Of a stretch of 64,000 nucleotides of DNA, positions 1 to 9,010 are shown piece by piece. The notes under the pieces are model-generated. The model made no database searches and had not been told where the DNA came from. It saw only the letters and a list, made by a program, of their open reading frames with translations. Made by a program: the position numbers and the translations under genes. The number at the start of each line of letters is the position of its first letter. Position 1 is the first letter of the stretch. This DNA is from Phycicoccus sp. HDW14 (GTDB taxonomy: Bacteria; Actinomycetota; Actinomycetes; Actinomycetales; Dermatophilaceae): NCBI RefSeq assembly GCF_011383005.1, contig NZ_CP049935.1, forward strand, positions 3,906,001 to 3,970,000, written 5' to 3'.

Positions 1-626
1 CGGGAGCGGCTGAGCGGCCAGACGTCGAGGTGCAGGGTGAGGAACATGACGGCCAGCGCCGTGACGGCGACGACCGTGGCGTCCCAGGCGTCGACCGGGC
101 CACCAGGGTCGAGGCTCGCGACGTAGACCGGCGCACCCTTCAGCCAGCCGTAGTCGAAGAGCAGCTCGAAGAGCACGGCGGTCACCACATAGCCACCGAC
201 GAGGAGGGCCAGGCCCGAGGCAAGACGGTGGTGCAGGAACGAGAACGGCCACCCGCCCCACACGATGGACAGGAAGAAGGCGACGACGACGGACACGATC
301 GTCGCCTGGGCGAGCATCGGCGTCGGCGGCCCGACGAACCCCCCGATCGTCGACCAGAGCACGAGCGCGACGACGGCGGCGACCACGGCCGTCACGGCGA
401 GGTAGGCCAGCCCGCGCACCGGCTGCCGGAGTCCGGCGAGCGCGGCCGGCTGCTCACCGTGCCAGTACGCGCCGACGACGATGGCGAACGGGATGGCGCA
501 CATCATCACGAAGGACACCCAGCCGCCGAACGTCGCCCACGACATCGGGGCGATGACGAGCAGGGCGAGCACGATGACCAGGGCGGTGGCGGCGATGCCC
601 AGCCAGGGCTGTCGACGGACGGACAC
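1..626 (-). CDS. Polytopic membrane protein, 3' end cut by window edge
   Basis: I do not recognise the family. Reading from the GTG at 626, the frame stays open to base 1, so about 208 N-terminal residues are visible and the C-terminus lies outside the window. It shows about six hydrophobic segments, near residues 10-30, 38-54, 72-94, 106-125, 138-158 and 183-200, with few charged residues, so an integral membrane protein is clear. The GTG has a GGGAG ribosome-binding site six bases upstream on the minus strand, and a TAGCGT -10 element lies around 682-677, giving a leader of about 40 bases. The plus-strand open frame over the same bases is an Arg/Asp/Gly-rich shadow. Function unknown. Confidence 0.7.
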   Translation of the reverse strand, partial: MSVRRQPWLGIAATALVIVLALLVIAPMSWATFGGWVSFVMMCAIPFAIVVGAYWHGEQPAALAGLRQPVRGLAYLAVTAVVAAVVALVLWSTIGGFVGPPTPMLAQATIVSVVVAFFLSIVWGGWPFSFLHHRLASGLALLVGGYVVTAVLFELLFDYGWLKGAPVYVASLDPGGPVDAWDATVVAVTALAVMFLTLHLDVWPLSRS

Positions 627-840
627 GGTGGACTCCCGAGGGTGCGGCGCGCCGGTGCGCAGCCTGGTCCGTGACGCTAGGATGCCCGGCGCCGGCCGGT
701 CAGCGGGCGTGCCGCACCGCGGAACGGGGTCCGGAACGCGGGGGTGCTCGCCCGGGCCGTCCCCGGGCGTGGACCCGACTTGGCCGGCCCCGCCCGGGGC
801 GTCACGATGGTCGGATGACCCACGACCCGTCGCGGCCCGC

Positions 841-2109
841 GTGACGACGCTGCTCGGCCTGGACCTCACCGGCCGGCGCGTCCTCGTCGTGGGCGCCGGC
901 CGGGTCGGCACGCGCCGGGCCCGCCGGTTCGTCGAGGACGGCGCGCTCGTGCTGCTCGTCGACCCGTCGCCCTCCGACGACGCCCGCCGGATGGCCGGCC
1001 ACGGCGACGTCGAGCTGCGCGAGCGGGGGGTGCTCGAGGGCGACCTCGACGGCGCGTGGCTCGTGCTCGCGGCCACCGGCGACGTCGCACTGGACGCCCA
1101 GGTCGCCGCGTGGGCCGAGGCGCGCCGCACGTGGTGCGTCAACGCCTCCGACGGCCGCGACGGGTCGGCCCGGGTGGCCGCCGCGAGCACCCACGGTGAC
1201 CTGACGCTCGGGGTCGTGTCGACCGGGGACCCCGACCCCCGGCGGGCGGCCTCGGTGCGCGACGCCCTGGCCGCGCTCGTCGGGGCGGGGGAGGTCGACC
1301 TGCGTCGGCGCCGTCCCGGGCGGGGGCGCGTCGTGCTCGTCGGCAGCGGCCCGGGTGACCCCGGGCTCGTGCCCGTCGCCGGGCTCGAGGCCCTCGCGGC
1401 GGCGGACGTCGTCGTCACCGACCGGCTCGGCGCCACGGGTCTGCTCGACCGGCTCCCCGACGACGTCGAGGTCGTCAACGTCGGCAAGAGCCCGACGAAC
1501 CACCCTGTGCCACAGGCCGAGATCAACCGCATCCTCGTCGACCGGGCGCTCGAGGGGCTGACCGTCGTGCGCTTCAAGGGCGGCGACCCGTACGTGTTCG
1601 GGCGAGGTGGCGAGGAGGTGCACGCCTGCCGACGCGCGGGCATCGAGGTCACCGTCGTCCCGGGCATCACCTCGGCGTTCAGCGTGCCGGCGCTGGCCGG
1701 CATCCCGGTCACGCAGCGGGGCGTGGCGACGTCGGTGCACGTGACGTCGGGGCACGTCGGCGCCGACTCCGCCGCCCTCGCCGCGCTGGCCGCCGGGGCC
1801 ACCGTCGTCTTCCTCATGGCCGTCTCGGCGCTGGGCGACATCTGTGCGGCGGCGCTCGGTGTGGGCGTCGACCCGGACCTCCCGGTCGCCGTCGTCGAGC
1901 AGGGGTCGACGGCCCGGCAGCGGGTCACCCGGGCCACCGTCGCGACGGCCGCCGAGGTGGCCGCGCGCGAGGGGGTCCGGCCGCCCGCGATCGTCGTCAT
2001 GGGGCGGTCGCCGCGCCGGGCTTCCTCGACGACGACGTCTGCGCGACCCCCGAGCCCACCGCCGACGCCTGAACGCGGCGGTCTCGGGGGCCCCGCTCGG
2101 GTGTCGTGA
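841..2109 (+). CDS. cobA: Uroporphyrinogen-III C-methyltransferase fused to SirC/Met8-type dehydrogenase domain; C-terminus frameshifted
   Basis: Makes precorrin-2 from uroporphyrinogen III with two SAM, and probably oxidises it toward siroheme. Residues 1-150 form an NAD-binding precorrin-2 dehydrogenase-like domain (GAGRVG at 18-23). From about residue 161 the SUMT domain has VGSGPGDPG at 166-174, the FKGGDPYVFGRGGEE motif near 244-258 and the VVPGITSA loop near 271. The CysG ferrochelatase/SirC active site was not verified. GTG 841 is chosen because homology begins there; it has no strong Shine-Dalgarno. After residue 386 the frame becomes Arg/Ser/Pro-rich nonsense to the stop at 2109. Adding one G in the G run at about 1999-2003 gives an acidic tail ending at TGA 2070-2072, 410 residues in all, so a one-base deletion is likely. 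No cobalamin riboswitch was seen upstream. Confidence 0.88.
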   Translation: MTTLLGLDLTGRRVLVVGAGRVGTRRARRFVEDGALVLLVDPSPSDDARRMAGHGDVELRERGVLEGDLDGAWLVLAATGDVALDAQVAAWAEARRTWCVNASDGRDGSARVAAASTHGDLTLGVVSTGDPDPRRAASVRDALAALVGAGEVDLRRRRPGRGRVVLVGSGPGDPGLVPVAGLEALAAADVVVTDRLGATGLLDRLPDDVEVVNVGKSPTNHPVPQAEINRILVDRALEGLTVVRFKGGDPYVFGRGGEEVHACRRAGIEVTVVPGITSAFSVPALAGIPVTQRGVATSVHVTSGHVGADSAALAALAAGATVVFLMAVSALGDICAAALGVGVDPDLPVAVVEQGSTARQRVTRATVATAAEVAAREGVRPPAIVVMGRSPRRASSTTTSARPPSPPPTPERGGLGGPARVS

Positions 2110-2129
2110 CGGCGATAGCATCCCGGTGC

Positions 2130-2699
2130 ATGCGGCCGCCCTTCGACTTCGTCGCCATGGTGGTGGCCGAACGGGACCTGGTCGTCACGAGCTCGACCGC
2201 CCACACCTCCCGGGTCGAGCCCCGACGGTCCGACTTCGCCTGGCACTGCGACCTCGACGACGGCACGCCGACCGGGGAGAACGACCCGGCCTCCTTCGTC
2301 CGCTGGGTGTGTCCGGACCTGCGGGCCCGACAGTCGTCGCACGCCCGTCCGCCGGTCACCCTCGACGTGCACCGCGCCGGTCCGGCGTCCGACCTCGGGC
2401 GCCTGGTGCAGCGACTGGCGGGGCTCTCCGGTCGCGCAGCGGGTGGCCCGCCGGTGGGGAGCCTCGTCGTCGACGACCCGCACGGCATCCTCGACCCGGG
2501 GCTGAGGCAGCGGCTCGAGGGCTGGCCCCCGGCGATGCACGGCGACGGTGTCGAGCGTCCCGCGCAGCTCTCGTCGATCGGGGTCACCGCCGAAGGACTG
2601 GTCGTGTCGTCGGTCTCGTGGTGGGGCAGTGCACCGGCCCTGCGCCACCAGGTCGACCTGGCCGTCGACGTCGCCCACCGGCTGGCTGCCCTCCGGTAG
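2130..2699 (+). CDS. Conserved hypothetical protein, about 189 aa
   Basis: I do not recognise the family. The predicted soluble protein is mixed alpha/beta-like, with no signal peptide and no membrane segment; it contains two short Trp-centred motifs (SFVRWVCPDL near residue 57 and SSVSWWG near residue 164). Two starts are possible: GTG 2106, which overlaps the unshifted cobA stop, or ATG 2130. I prefer 2130 because TAGCAT at 2116-2121 lies eight bases before it, the leaderless arrangement seen at many genes here. It is convergent with the patatin-like gene, 18 bases away. Confidence 0.7.
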   Translation: MRPPFDFVAMVVAERDLVVTSSTAHTSRVEPRRSDFAWHCDLDDGTPTGENDPASFVRWVCPDLRARQSSHARPPVTLDVHRAGPASDLGRLVQRLAGLSGRAAGGPPVGSLVVDDPHGILDPGLRQRLEGWPPAMHGDGVERPAQLSSIGVTAEGLVVSSVSWWGSAPALRHQVDLAVDVAHRLAALR

Positions 2700-2717
2700 G
2701 ACACCGGAGCAAACAGG

Positions 2718-5299
2718 TCACCGCAGCCGACCTCCCGTATCGTCCCGGTGCTCGTCGCCCGTGGCGTCGAGGGTCGCGAAGGCACCCTCGCTCGCGGCGG
2801 CGTCCACCACCGCGACGCCGAGCCTGCGGAAGGCCTCGAAGTCGAACTCGTCGTACACCTCCAGTGAGCTCGACGTGGCGGGGAAGCCGTCGTGCGAGGC
2901 CGCGTAGGTGCGAAGGTCCCACGGCACTTCGCGAGGCAGGACGCACTTGAGGTAGACGATCGTGCAGAAGGGCTGCTCGTCAGCCGGTGCATCCGATCTG
3001 TGGGCCGTCGCGACCGACCAGACACGGTCGGGGTGCGACGCGGTCCCCCGTGTCATCCACCGGGGGTCGAAGCGCACCTCGACACCCAGCTCCATGCGTG
3101 CGGTGGCGACTGCCCGACCCATCGTCGGGAAGGCGTCCTCTTGGTCCCCCGAGCCGTCGAGCACGATGACGACGTCCGGGGCGTCCTGCGACCCCGGCGA
3201 GCGCGCCGCCCTGACATCACGCAGGGCCTCGACGAGACCGAGGTTGTCGAAGTGGCCGCCGTCGGTGACGTAGAGCCACGACGCGAAGGCGCTCGCCGCG
3301 CCCACCGCCTCGGCCAGCGGGACACCGCCCTTGGGGAAGGAGGTCCGCCACTCCGTCCACCGCAGCAATCGGCGCCAGGGCGTGGTCTCGCGTGGCAGCT
3401 GCGCCCACGCCGGATTGGGGAGCCAGACGCCCAGGCGGACGTTGAGGAGGGCGAACAGCACCCGGTAGGCGCGCACCCCCGCCTCCCGACCGGCCATGGG
3501 AGCCACGGCGGCCGCGGACACCGCCATCGCCTCCGACAGGGTGACGGGGACGCCACCCGCTCCTCTCGTGGCCATCGTGCGCCGCTCGCGGCCCAACCGT
3601 TCGGGGGTGGTCAGGACCGGTCGTCCCGCGGCGCCGAGGCTCGTGACACCCACGGTGTCGCGGGAGAAGACGAACGGGATGCCGTGGCGACCGGTGGGGA
3701 CGAGGTCGGCGTCCGCACTGTTCACCGTGCCCAGGAGGTGCAGCGCCGGGATGTCCGGCCGCAGCGCGCGCCCCGGAAGCGTGGCCAGGCCGGGGTTGCG
3801 GCTCACGACCCGGGGGACGGCGGCCGAGGTCTGCGTGGTGTCCAGGTAGGCGTACTGGAGCTGGGCCCGGTAGAAGGGGAACATGCTCGTGGCGTTCGGG
3901 CCCAGCGATGACGTGGCCACGAAGCCGAGAAGGGCGAGGATCGGCACGACCAGCGAACGGGTTCCCCACCACGCGGACCCCGAGCCGCTGGACGCGACGA
4001 GACCGGTGAGGACCTCGCCCGCGGCCGAGAGGAGCACCACCAGCAGGATCGCAAGCGCCAGCCGGGGGGCGACGACCCGGCGGAACGCGCTGAGAACGGC
4101 CCCCGTGAACGAGTCCGCGCCTCGGGGCCGCCAGAGACCCTTCCAGGTGGACGCGACCAGGGCCAGCACGGAGGTCAGCGCGCCTCCGGTGAGGGCCGCC
4201 CGGAGGCCCTCGGCGTGGTCCGTCAGCGCCGTGGGCAGGGCCGAGGACACCTCCTGCAGCCCGATGGCGAGCAGGACCGAGCCCGGGACGAGCAGCAGCC
4301 AGCCCACCGCCCACCCGGAGAGGGTCACGAGCCATCCACGCAGTGCCTCCGCGAAGGGCACGCCGACCGACGCTCGCGCGCCCCGACCGGGTCCGTCCTC
4401 CCCGAGGTCCGGGCATCGGTTCCGGTCCCGTCGAGGGGAGTCGTCCGCACGCCCCCGGAGGCCACGCATCAGCAGCGCCGTCCCGCTCGTCACCACCAGC
4501 ACCACCGACGGGACCAGCCAGAGCGCGGTGAACCCCGTGCCCGTGTGCCACGTCCGGGCGGTACCGGCTCCCGACGCCACGAGGGCGTGCCCGAGGAACG
4601 GGGAGACGAGCCAGAGACCGAGCCCCCCGAAGACGGTGATGAGCAACAGGGCGTGCGCGACCCCCACGAGGAGTGACAGGTACAGCTCGAAGCGCACCCC
4701 TCTGCTCGCCACGAGGTAGTTGGTCCTCGTCCGCAGGGTCCGCAGCTCCTCCGACGACGAGCTGAACGGCCGAGCGCCCCCTCGGCCGCGAGGGTGAACG
4801 CCGACGCCGCATACCCTCCCCCGCTGACGGCGTACACCCTGTCGGCGGACTGGTAGATGCCGCGCGAGTGCAGTGCGGACAGGGCGCCGAGGCAGAACGA
4901 CGCGGACTTTATTCCTCCCCCCGAGCACGCCAGGAGCAGCCGTGGGCGTCGCAGAGCAGGATCGTCGCCGGGCGCGTCCCCGGGTGTCGCGACGGATGGG
5001 GCCGGCCCCCCGGTCGCGTCACTGTCGAGGGTCGAGGCGGACACGGTGAACAGGGCGGCCCGGCCGGCCATGAGCGCGAGGAGCGCCGACCAGGTGGCCG
5101 TGACCGGCCGCGGGAGTGCGAGTGCCGCCGTGGTGTCGTCGAGTGCGCGAGCACACCAGTGGGCCGTCACCAGGTACAGGAGGAGGGAGAGCACGAGGAG
5201 GAACTCTCGACGGCCGCGCCGGGCCTGCTGCTTCCGGCCCTCGCGCACCACCGCGGCTGCCGTGGTGTCGGTGGTCGGCCGGAGATGGGTGGCTGTCAT
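2718..5299 (-). CDS. Membrane-embedded patatin-like phospholipase, frameshifted
   Basis: Probably a lipid acyl hydrolase with a Ser-Asp dyad. Joining the two frames gives 860 residues. The N-terminus has two hydrophobic segments, then the glycine-rich oxyanion motif CSGGGIKSA and the nucleophile elbow VSGGGYAAS. The middle third holds roughly four to six further membrane segments. The distal part has the catalytic Asp motif YVTDGGHFDNLGLVEAL, characteristic of this patatin subgroup. The ATG at 5299 has a perfect GAGGAGG site. The frame breaks near 4775: one extra G in the five-G run after the Ala-Glu codons restores continuity. It lies 116 bases downstream of the response regulator gene in the same direction, so it may be co-transcribed with that two-component system. 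Activity is inferred only from motifs. Confidence 0.8.
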
Positions 5300-5415
5300 G
5301 CGTCCTCCTCGACGTCCCGTGGATGCCGAACACCTGCCCGGCGCCACCACACTCGCCCTGTCCGGCGTCGTGGTCGAGCGGGCCGTCCCGCGACCCGGTC
5401 CGTGGTTTCCCCCGC

Positions 5416-6126
5416 TCAACCACGGTCCTCGTCCGCGCGGCGCCACGGTGACACCTCCTGCAGGTAGGCCAGTACGGCCAGCACGCGTTTGTTCGACGTC
5501 GGCTCGTCGAGCACGATCGGCAGCTTGGCGAAGATCGACGCGACGTGTGCCTCGATCGTGCGCGGCGAGAGAAACAGCGCCTGGCCGATGCCGGCGTTGG
5601 ATCGGCCCTGGGCCATGAGCTCGAGCACCTCCCGTTCCCGGTCCGTGAGCGCGGACAGGACCTCCGAGCGGCGCTGCGCCGCCATGAGGAGGCTGACCAC
5701 CTCGGGGTCGACCACGGTCCCGCCGTCCCCGACGTGCTCGATGGCCTCGACGAAGGCGTGCTCAGTGATCCGGTCCTTGAGTAGGTACCCCGTGGCGGAC
5801 GTGCCCGCCGAGAAGAGCTGCCGCGCCCACTCGCCCTCGACGTAGGTGCTCAGGACGAGCACGCCCACGGCCGGATGGGCCCGGCGCAGCGAGATGGCGG
5901 CGCGGATGCCCTCGTCGGTGTGGGTGGGCGGCAACCGGACGTCGAGGACGACCACGTGCGGCCGGTCCTGCGCGACCACCGCGAGGAGTGCCTCGGCCGA
6001 TCCGAGCTGCGCGACGACCTGCAACCCAGCCGTCGTCAGGAAGCGGACGATGCTCTGACGCAAGAGCTCGGAGTCCTCGACGACCACGACGCGTCGCGAG
6101 GGGGTCGAGGACGGGTGGCTCGTCAC
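5416..6126 (-). CDS. NarL/LuxR-family response regulator
   Basis: Output partner of the kinase encoded just upstream. Receiver domain in residues 12-130 with phospho-acceptor Asp62 (VVVLDVRLP), acidic pocket near Glu17-Asp18 and the conserved Lys117 (GYLLKD). The C-terminal LuxR helix-turn-helix is at about 160-205 (LTDREREVLELMAQGRSN, then SPRTIEAHVASIF). 236 aa is normal for the family. The GTG start at 6126 overlaps the kinase stop by four bases (GTGA), implying translational coupling. Likely regulon unknown; the patatin gene downstream is a candidate. Confidence 0.92.
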   Translation of the reverse strand: MTSHPSSTPSRRVVVVEDSELLRQSIVRFLTTAGLQVVAQLGSAEALLAVVAQDRPHVVVLDVRLPPTHTDEGIRAAISLRRAHPAVGVLVLSTYVEGEWARQLFSAGTSATGYLLKDRITEHAFVEAIEHVGDGGTVVDPEVVSLLMAAQRRSEVLSALTDREREVLELMAQGRSNAGIGQALFLSPRTIEAHVASIFAKLPIVLDEPTSNKRVLAVLAYLQEVSPWRRADEDRG

Positions 6127-7871
6127 GGTGGCCTCCCGAGCGGCAGGGTGGCCAGGAGGGTGGACCCGCCCCGGCCCGGGTGGTCCAGGACATCGACGGA
6201 CCCCCCCATCGCGTCGAAACGGTCGGCGAGCCCGGCCAGGCCACCGCCCGGTCGCGGGGCGGCGCCGCCGGTGCCGTCATCGCCGACCGACGCCGTGAGC
6301 ACCCCGTCAGCGCACCGGACCCGCACCTCCACGCAGGACGCCCCCGCGTGCCGGACCACGTTGGTCAGGGCCTCGGCCACGAAGAAGTAGACGGCAGCGG
6401 CCGCGTCGTCCGGCAGGGCGTCCGGCAGGTCGTCGACGTCCACCGCCACCGCCAGCGCGGAGCGACGGGCGAGGGCGGTGAGCGCGGCCCCGAGCCCCAG
6501 CTCGGTGAGCAGGGGAGGATGGATGCCGCGCGCCAGCTCACGGAGCTCGCGGAGCGCGTCGGTCAGTGCCGCCTTCGCTTCCGAGACGACGTCCCGGACG
6601 GCGTCGGCATGGACGTACTCGGCGCGTGCGAGGGTCGCAGCCACCGCGAGGAACTGTTGCTGGGCACCGTCGTGGAGGTCGCGCTCGACCTTGCGGCGCT
6701 CGTCAGCGGCGGCCTGCACGATCCGGTGCCGGGAGCGCTGAACCTCGGCGAGGGCCTCGAGGAGGTCCGTGTGCAGACGGGTGTTCTGCAGACCGGCGTC
6801 CGCTGCCGAGACGATGGTGCCGAGGAGCCCTTCGTCGCCGCAGCACGTCCGGTCGAAGACGAGGACCGGAGCGGCCTCCTCGCTGGCGCCGTCCGCGCGG
6901 AGAGGGAGGACGCGCGCTCGAGGAGGCAGGTCGCTCTCACCGACGGGCGCCCCGGACCCGTCGACCCAGCGTCCGTCACCGTCCGGGAGCACGACACGAG
7001 CACGAGGGTCGAGGATGACGCCGCGGATCGCGGCCTGCAGCTGCTGGAGGTCGCCAGTCATCGCCGCCTGCAGCACCTGCCGGCTGACCGTCGCCTCCGC
7101 GGCGCGACGACGCGTCAGGTCGGACAGCAACGCGAAGGGGAGGAGGGCGGCCGCGACGTTGCGGACGAGTGCGGCAGGTACGTCGAACTTGTCGGGCCCG
7201 ATCGCCCACACGAGCTGGTCCACGGCCGCTGCGGCAGCGCAGATCGTGCCGATCGCGGTGAGGGGGAACTGCGCCTCCCGGGACAGGCCGTGCGCCCGCC
7301 GCAGGCGGAGGGTGAGCAACACCACGACCACGCCGAGCATGGTCGCGGTGAGTCCTCGTCCAACCAGTACGAACAGGACGTCATGCAGCCACGGCGACCA
7401 GCTGCCGCCCTGACCCGGTGGCCTGAAGAAGTCGTCGGAGGCCGGGCCGTCGGTCAGTGCCGCGCCCAGGCGACCGAGGACAGCGGTGCCGAACATCGTC
7501 CACACCGTCCACGCCTCGCCCGGCGACAGCCGGGACCGGGGGTAGCGGAGGACGAGCGCGACAGCGGATGCGACGTACGTGGGCTCGAGCACGTATCCCG
7601 CGGTCACCCACGGACCACTCGCGACGAACGGGGAGTTGAGGTCGCCCGGGACGGTGGACGCCGCGACGAGGAGGCAGGCTCGGCCGTTGACGGGTGCGAG
7701 GTCGGTGCGCAGCAGCGCGAGCCCCACGCCGACGAAGGCGACCGTGACGAGCCAGGTGATGGCGACGGCTGCGAGGTCGGCATGCAGTTGTGGCACCGAG
7801 GCCGCGACCTTCGCGACGACGATGACCCCCGCGCCCAGGACCTCGAGCTGTGGCCTGGAAAGGCCCGTCAT
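6123..7871 (-). CDS. Membrane sensor histidine kinase (HisKA_3 type)
   Basis: About 582 aa. The first 260 residues carry about eight hydrophobic segments, so sensing is probably intramembrane or periplasmic. After a linker comes the HisKA_3 dimerisation helix with the phospho-acceptor His in ERDLHDGAQQQ, then a HATPase_c domain with the N box EALTNVVRHA and a G box around SVGDDGTGG. The long open frame starts at 8054, but I choose ATG 7871: homology-like sequence starts there and GGGAG lies nine bases upstream; ATG 7889 is an alternative. It pairs with the NarL-type regulator that overlaps its stop codon. The signal sensed is unknown. Confidence 0.88.
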   Translation of the reverse strand: MTGLSRPQLEVLGAGVIVVAKVAASVPQLHADLAAVAITWLVTVAFVGVGLALLRTDLAPVNGRACLLVAASTVPGDLNSPFVASGPWVTAGYVLEPTYVASAVALVLRYPRSRLSPGEAWTVWTMFGTAVLGRLGAALTDGPASDDFFRPPGQGGSWSPWLHDVLFVLVGRGLTATMLGVVVVLLTLRLRRAHGLSREAQFPLTAIGTICAAAAAVDQLVWAIGPDKFDVPAALVRNVAAALLPFALLSDLTRRRAAEATVSRQVLQAAMTGDLQQLQAAIRGVILDPRARVVLPDGDGRWVDGSGAPVGESDLPPRARVLPLRADGASEEAAPVLVFDRTCCGDEGLLGTIVSAADAGLQNTRLHTDLLEALAEVQRSRHRIVQAAADERRKVERDLHDGAQQQFLAVAATLARAEYVHADAVRDVVSEAKAALTDALRELRELARGIHPPLLTELGLGAALTALARRSALAVAVDVDDLPDALPDDAAAAVYFFVAEALTNVVRHAGASCVEVRVRCADGVLTASVGDDGTGGAAPRPGGGLAGLADRFDAMGGSVDVLDHPGRGGSTLLATLPLGRPP

Positions 7872-8118
7872 GGGCACATGCTCCCGCATCAGGGTGAGGG
7901 AGGGAACCCCTGTGCACCTCCGCGCGACGTCACTGTCCGGGGGCCGACGTGAGCGCGCCCGCCGGGCAGCGCACGGGGAACCACGTGGGTGGTGGCGGGG
8001 AAGCACGCTCGCCCGCCACCGGTCCTCGCGGGCACCGTCGTCGATCAGTCGCACCGCTCGGTGAGGCAGGAGATCACGCGGCGTCCTGCTCGGTCGTCGC
8101 CCACGAAAGGACCATCAG

Positions 8119-8688
8119 ATGTCGACCTCACGTCACACCCCCGCGCGCACCCGTCGCCTCCGGCTCATCGCGGGCTCGGTGGCAGCCGGCGCCGTCCTCG
8201 CAGGAGGCGCCGTCGCTTCCGCCGGCGCCGCCCAGGCCTACGACCCGTGCAACCGTCCGAACCCACCGGACTACTGCGACACGCCTGTCCCCACACCCGT
8301 GAACCCCTACTACTCGACCGACCAGCTCGTGCCGAGCCGTGCGGCGATGCCGGTGAACAACGGGTCGGCGGAGCACGTCAGCACCACGGTCACGGTGCGG
8401 CGCAAGTACCTCCGAGCCACGGGTCAGCAGGTGGGCGAGTCCATCCTGTCGGCCTACCACGTGCAGAACGACCTGGCCCTCGCGGGCTTCCACGTGACCG
8501 TCTACGAGCAGCTCTACTCGTCCTCCGGTGCCTGGCTGGGCAACACCGGCAGCCACACGCTCGGCGTCACGCCCAAGCTGTTCGACCCGGCCCACGCGAC
8601 CCTCGATGCTGTCTACGTGACCTCGGTGCCCGTCGGCTTCTCGAACACGCTGGCGAACTTCCAGCCGGTCGACAGCTTCAGCAACTGA
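8119..8688 (+). CDS. Secreted protein of unknown function
   Basis: 189 aa with an Arg-rich n-region (residues 5-16), a hydrophobic core (17-35) and an AxA signal peptidase site after residue 40 (GAAQA then YDP). The mature part begins with a short Pro/Cys segment with two Cys (residues 44 and 53) that could form a disulfide, followed by a Thr/Val/Ser-rich region of probable beta structure. I know no family. GAAAGGA stands upstream of ATG 8119, a good ribosome-binding site. It is a monocistron facing away from the histidine kinase and lies next to tRNA-Pro, but no integrase or attachment duplication is visible. Confidence 0.75.
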   Translation: MSTSRHTPARTRRLRLIAGSVAAGAVLAGGAVASAGAAQAYDPCNRPNPPDYCDTPVPTPVNPYYSTDQLVPSRAAMPVNNGSAEHVSTTVTVRRKYLRATGQQVGESILSAYHVQNDLALAGFHVTVYEQLYSSSGAWLGNTGSHTLGVTPKLFDPAHATLDAVYVTSVPVGFSNTLANFQPVDSFSN

Positions 8689-8794
8689 GCACCACGCCGG
8701 GTGTTCGTGCAGTCGGGGTGACAGGGCGCCGCGGGTCTCGCTGGTTCGTTCCTCACCACCGGGACCCGCTCCCGGCATCCTGTCCCCCGACGAG

Positions 8795-8844
8795 CGAGAG
8801 GGCCGGGACCAACCGACTCCGTCGGTCTGGTCCCGGCCCTCTCG
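8795..8844. terminator. Large hairpin terminator downstream of tRNA-Pro
   Basis: The left arm CGAGAGGGCCGGGACCA (8795-8811) pairs with its complement at 8828-8844, and inner arms CCGAC/GTCGG add five pairs around a TCC loop. It ends six bases past the tRNA 3' end on the minus strand. Seen directly; the role as terminator for the tRNA and/or the secreted-protein gene is inferred. Confidence 0.75.
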
Positions 8845-8849
8845 TGCTG

Positions 8850-8923
8850 TCGGGGTGACAGGATTTGAACCTGCGGCCTCGTCGTCCCGAACGACGCGCG
8901 CTACCAAGCTGCGCCACACCCCG
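8850..8923 (-). tRNA. tRNA-Pro (anticodon CGG)
   Basis: The minus strand folds as a complete cloverleaf of 74 bases: acceptor arms CGGGGTG and CACCCCG, a D loop with AGCTTGGTAGC, anticodon stem CGTCG/CGACG enclosing loop TTCGGGA (anticodon CGG, reading CCG codons) and a T arm with GGTTCAAATCC. CCA is not encoded. CCG is a heavily used proline codon in this GC-rich genome. Confidence 0.95.
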
Positions 8924-9010
8924 TGGCATGTCGCCGAGGCCCGGGGGCCGCAGCGACACCCGAGGATAGCCGACCACCACGAGCCACCCGAAATCGGTCC
9001 CGCGAGCGGC

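Noticed and set aside
640..840. Cobalamin riboswitch before cobA
   Set aside because: No B12-box-like sequence or convincing fold was found in the 210 bases upstream.
8795..8923. tRNA-Pro as an integration site of a mobile element
   Set aside because: No integrase, no duplicated tRNA 3' end and no foreign-looking genes next to it; the hairpin beyond the tRNA explains the repeat.
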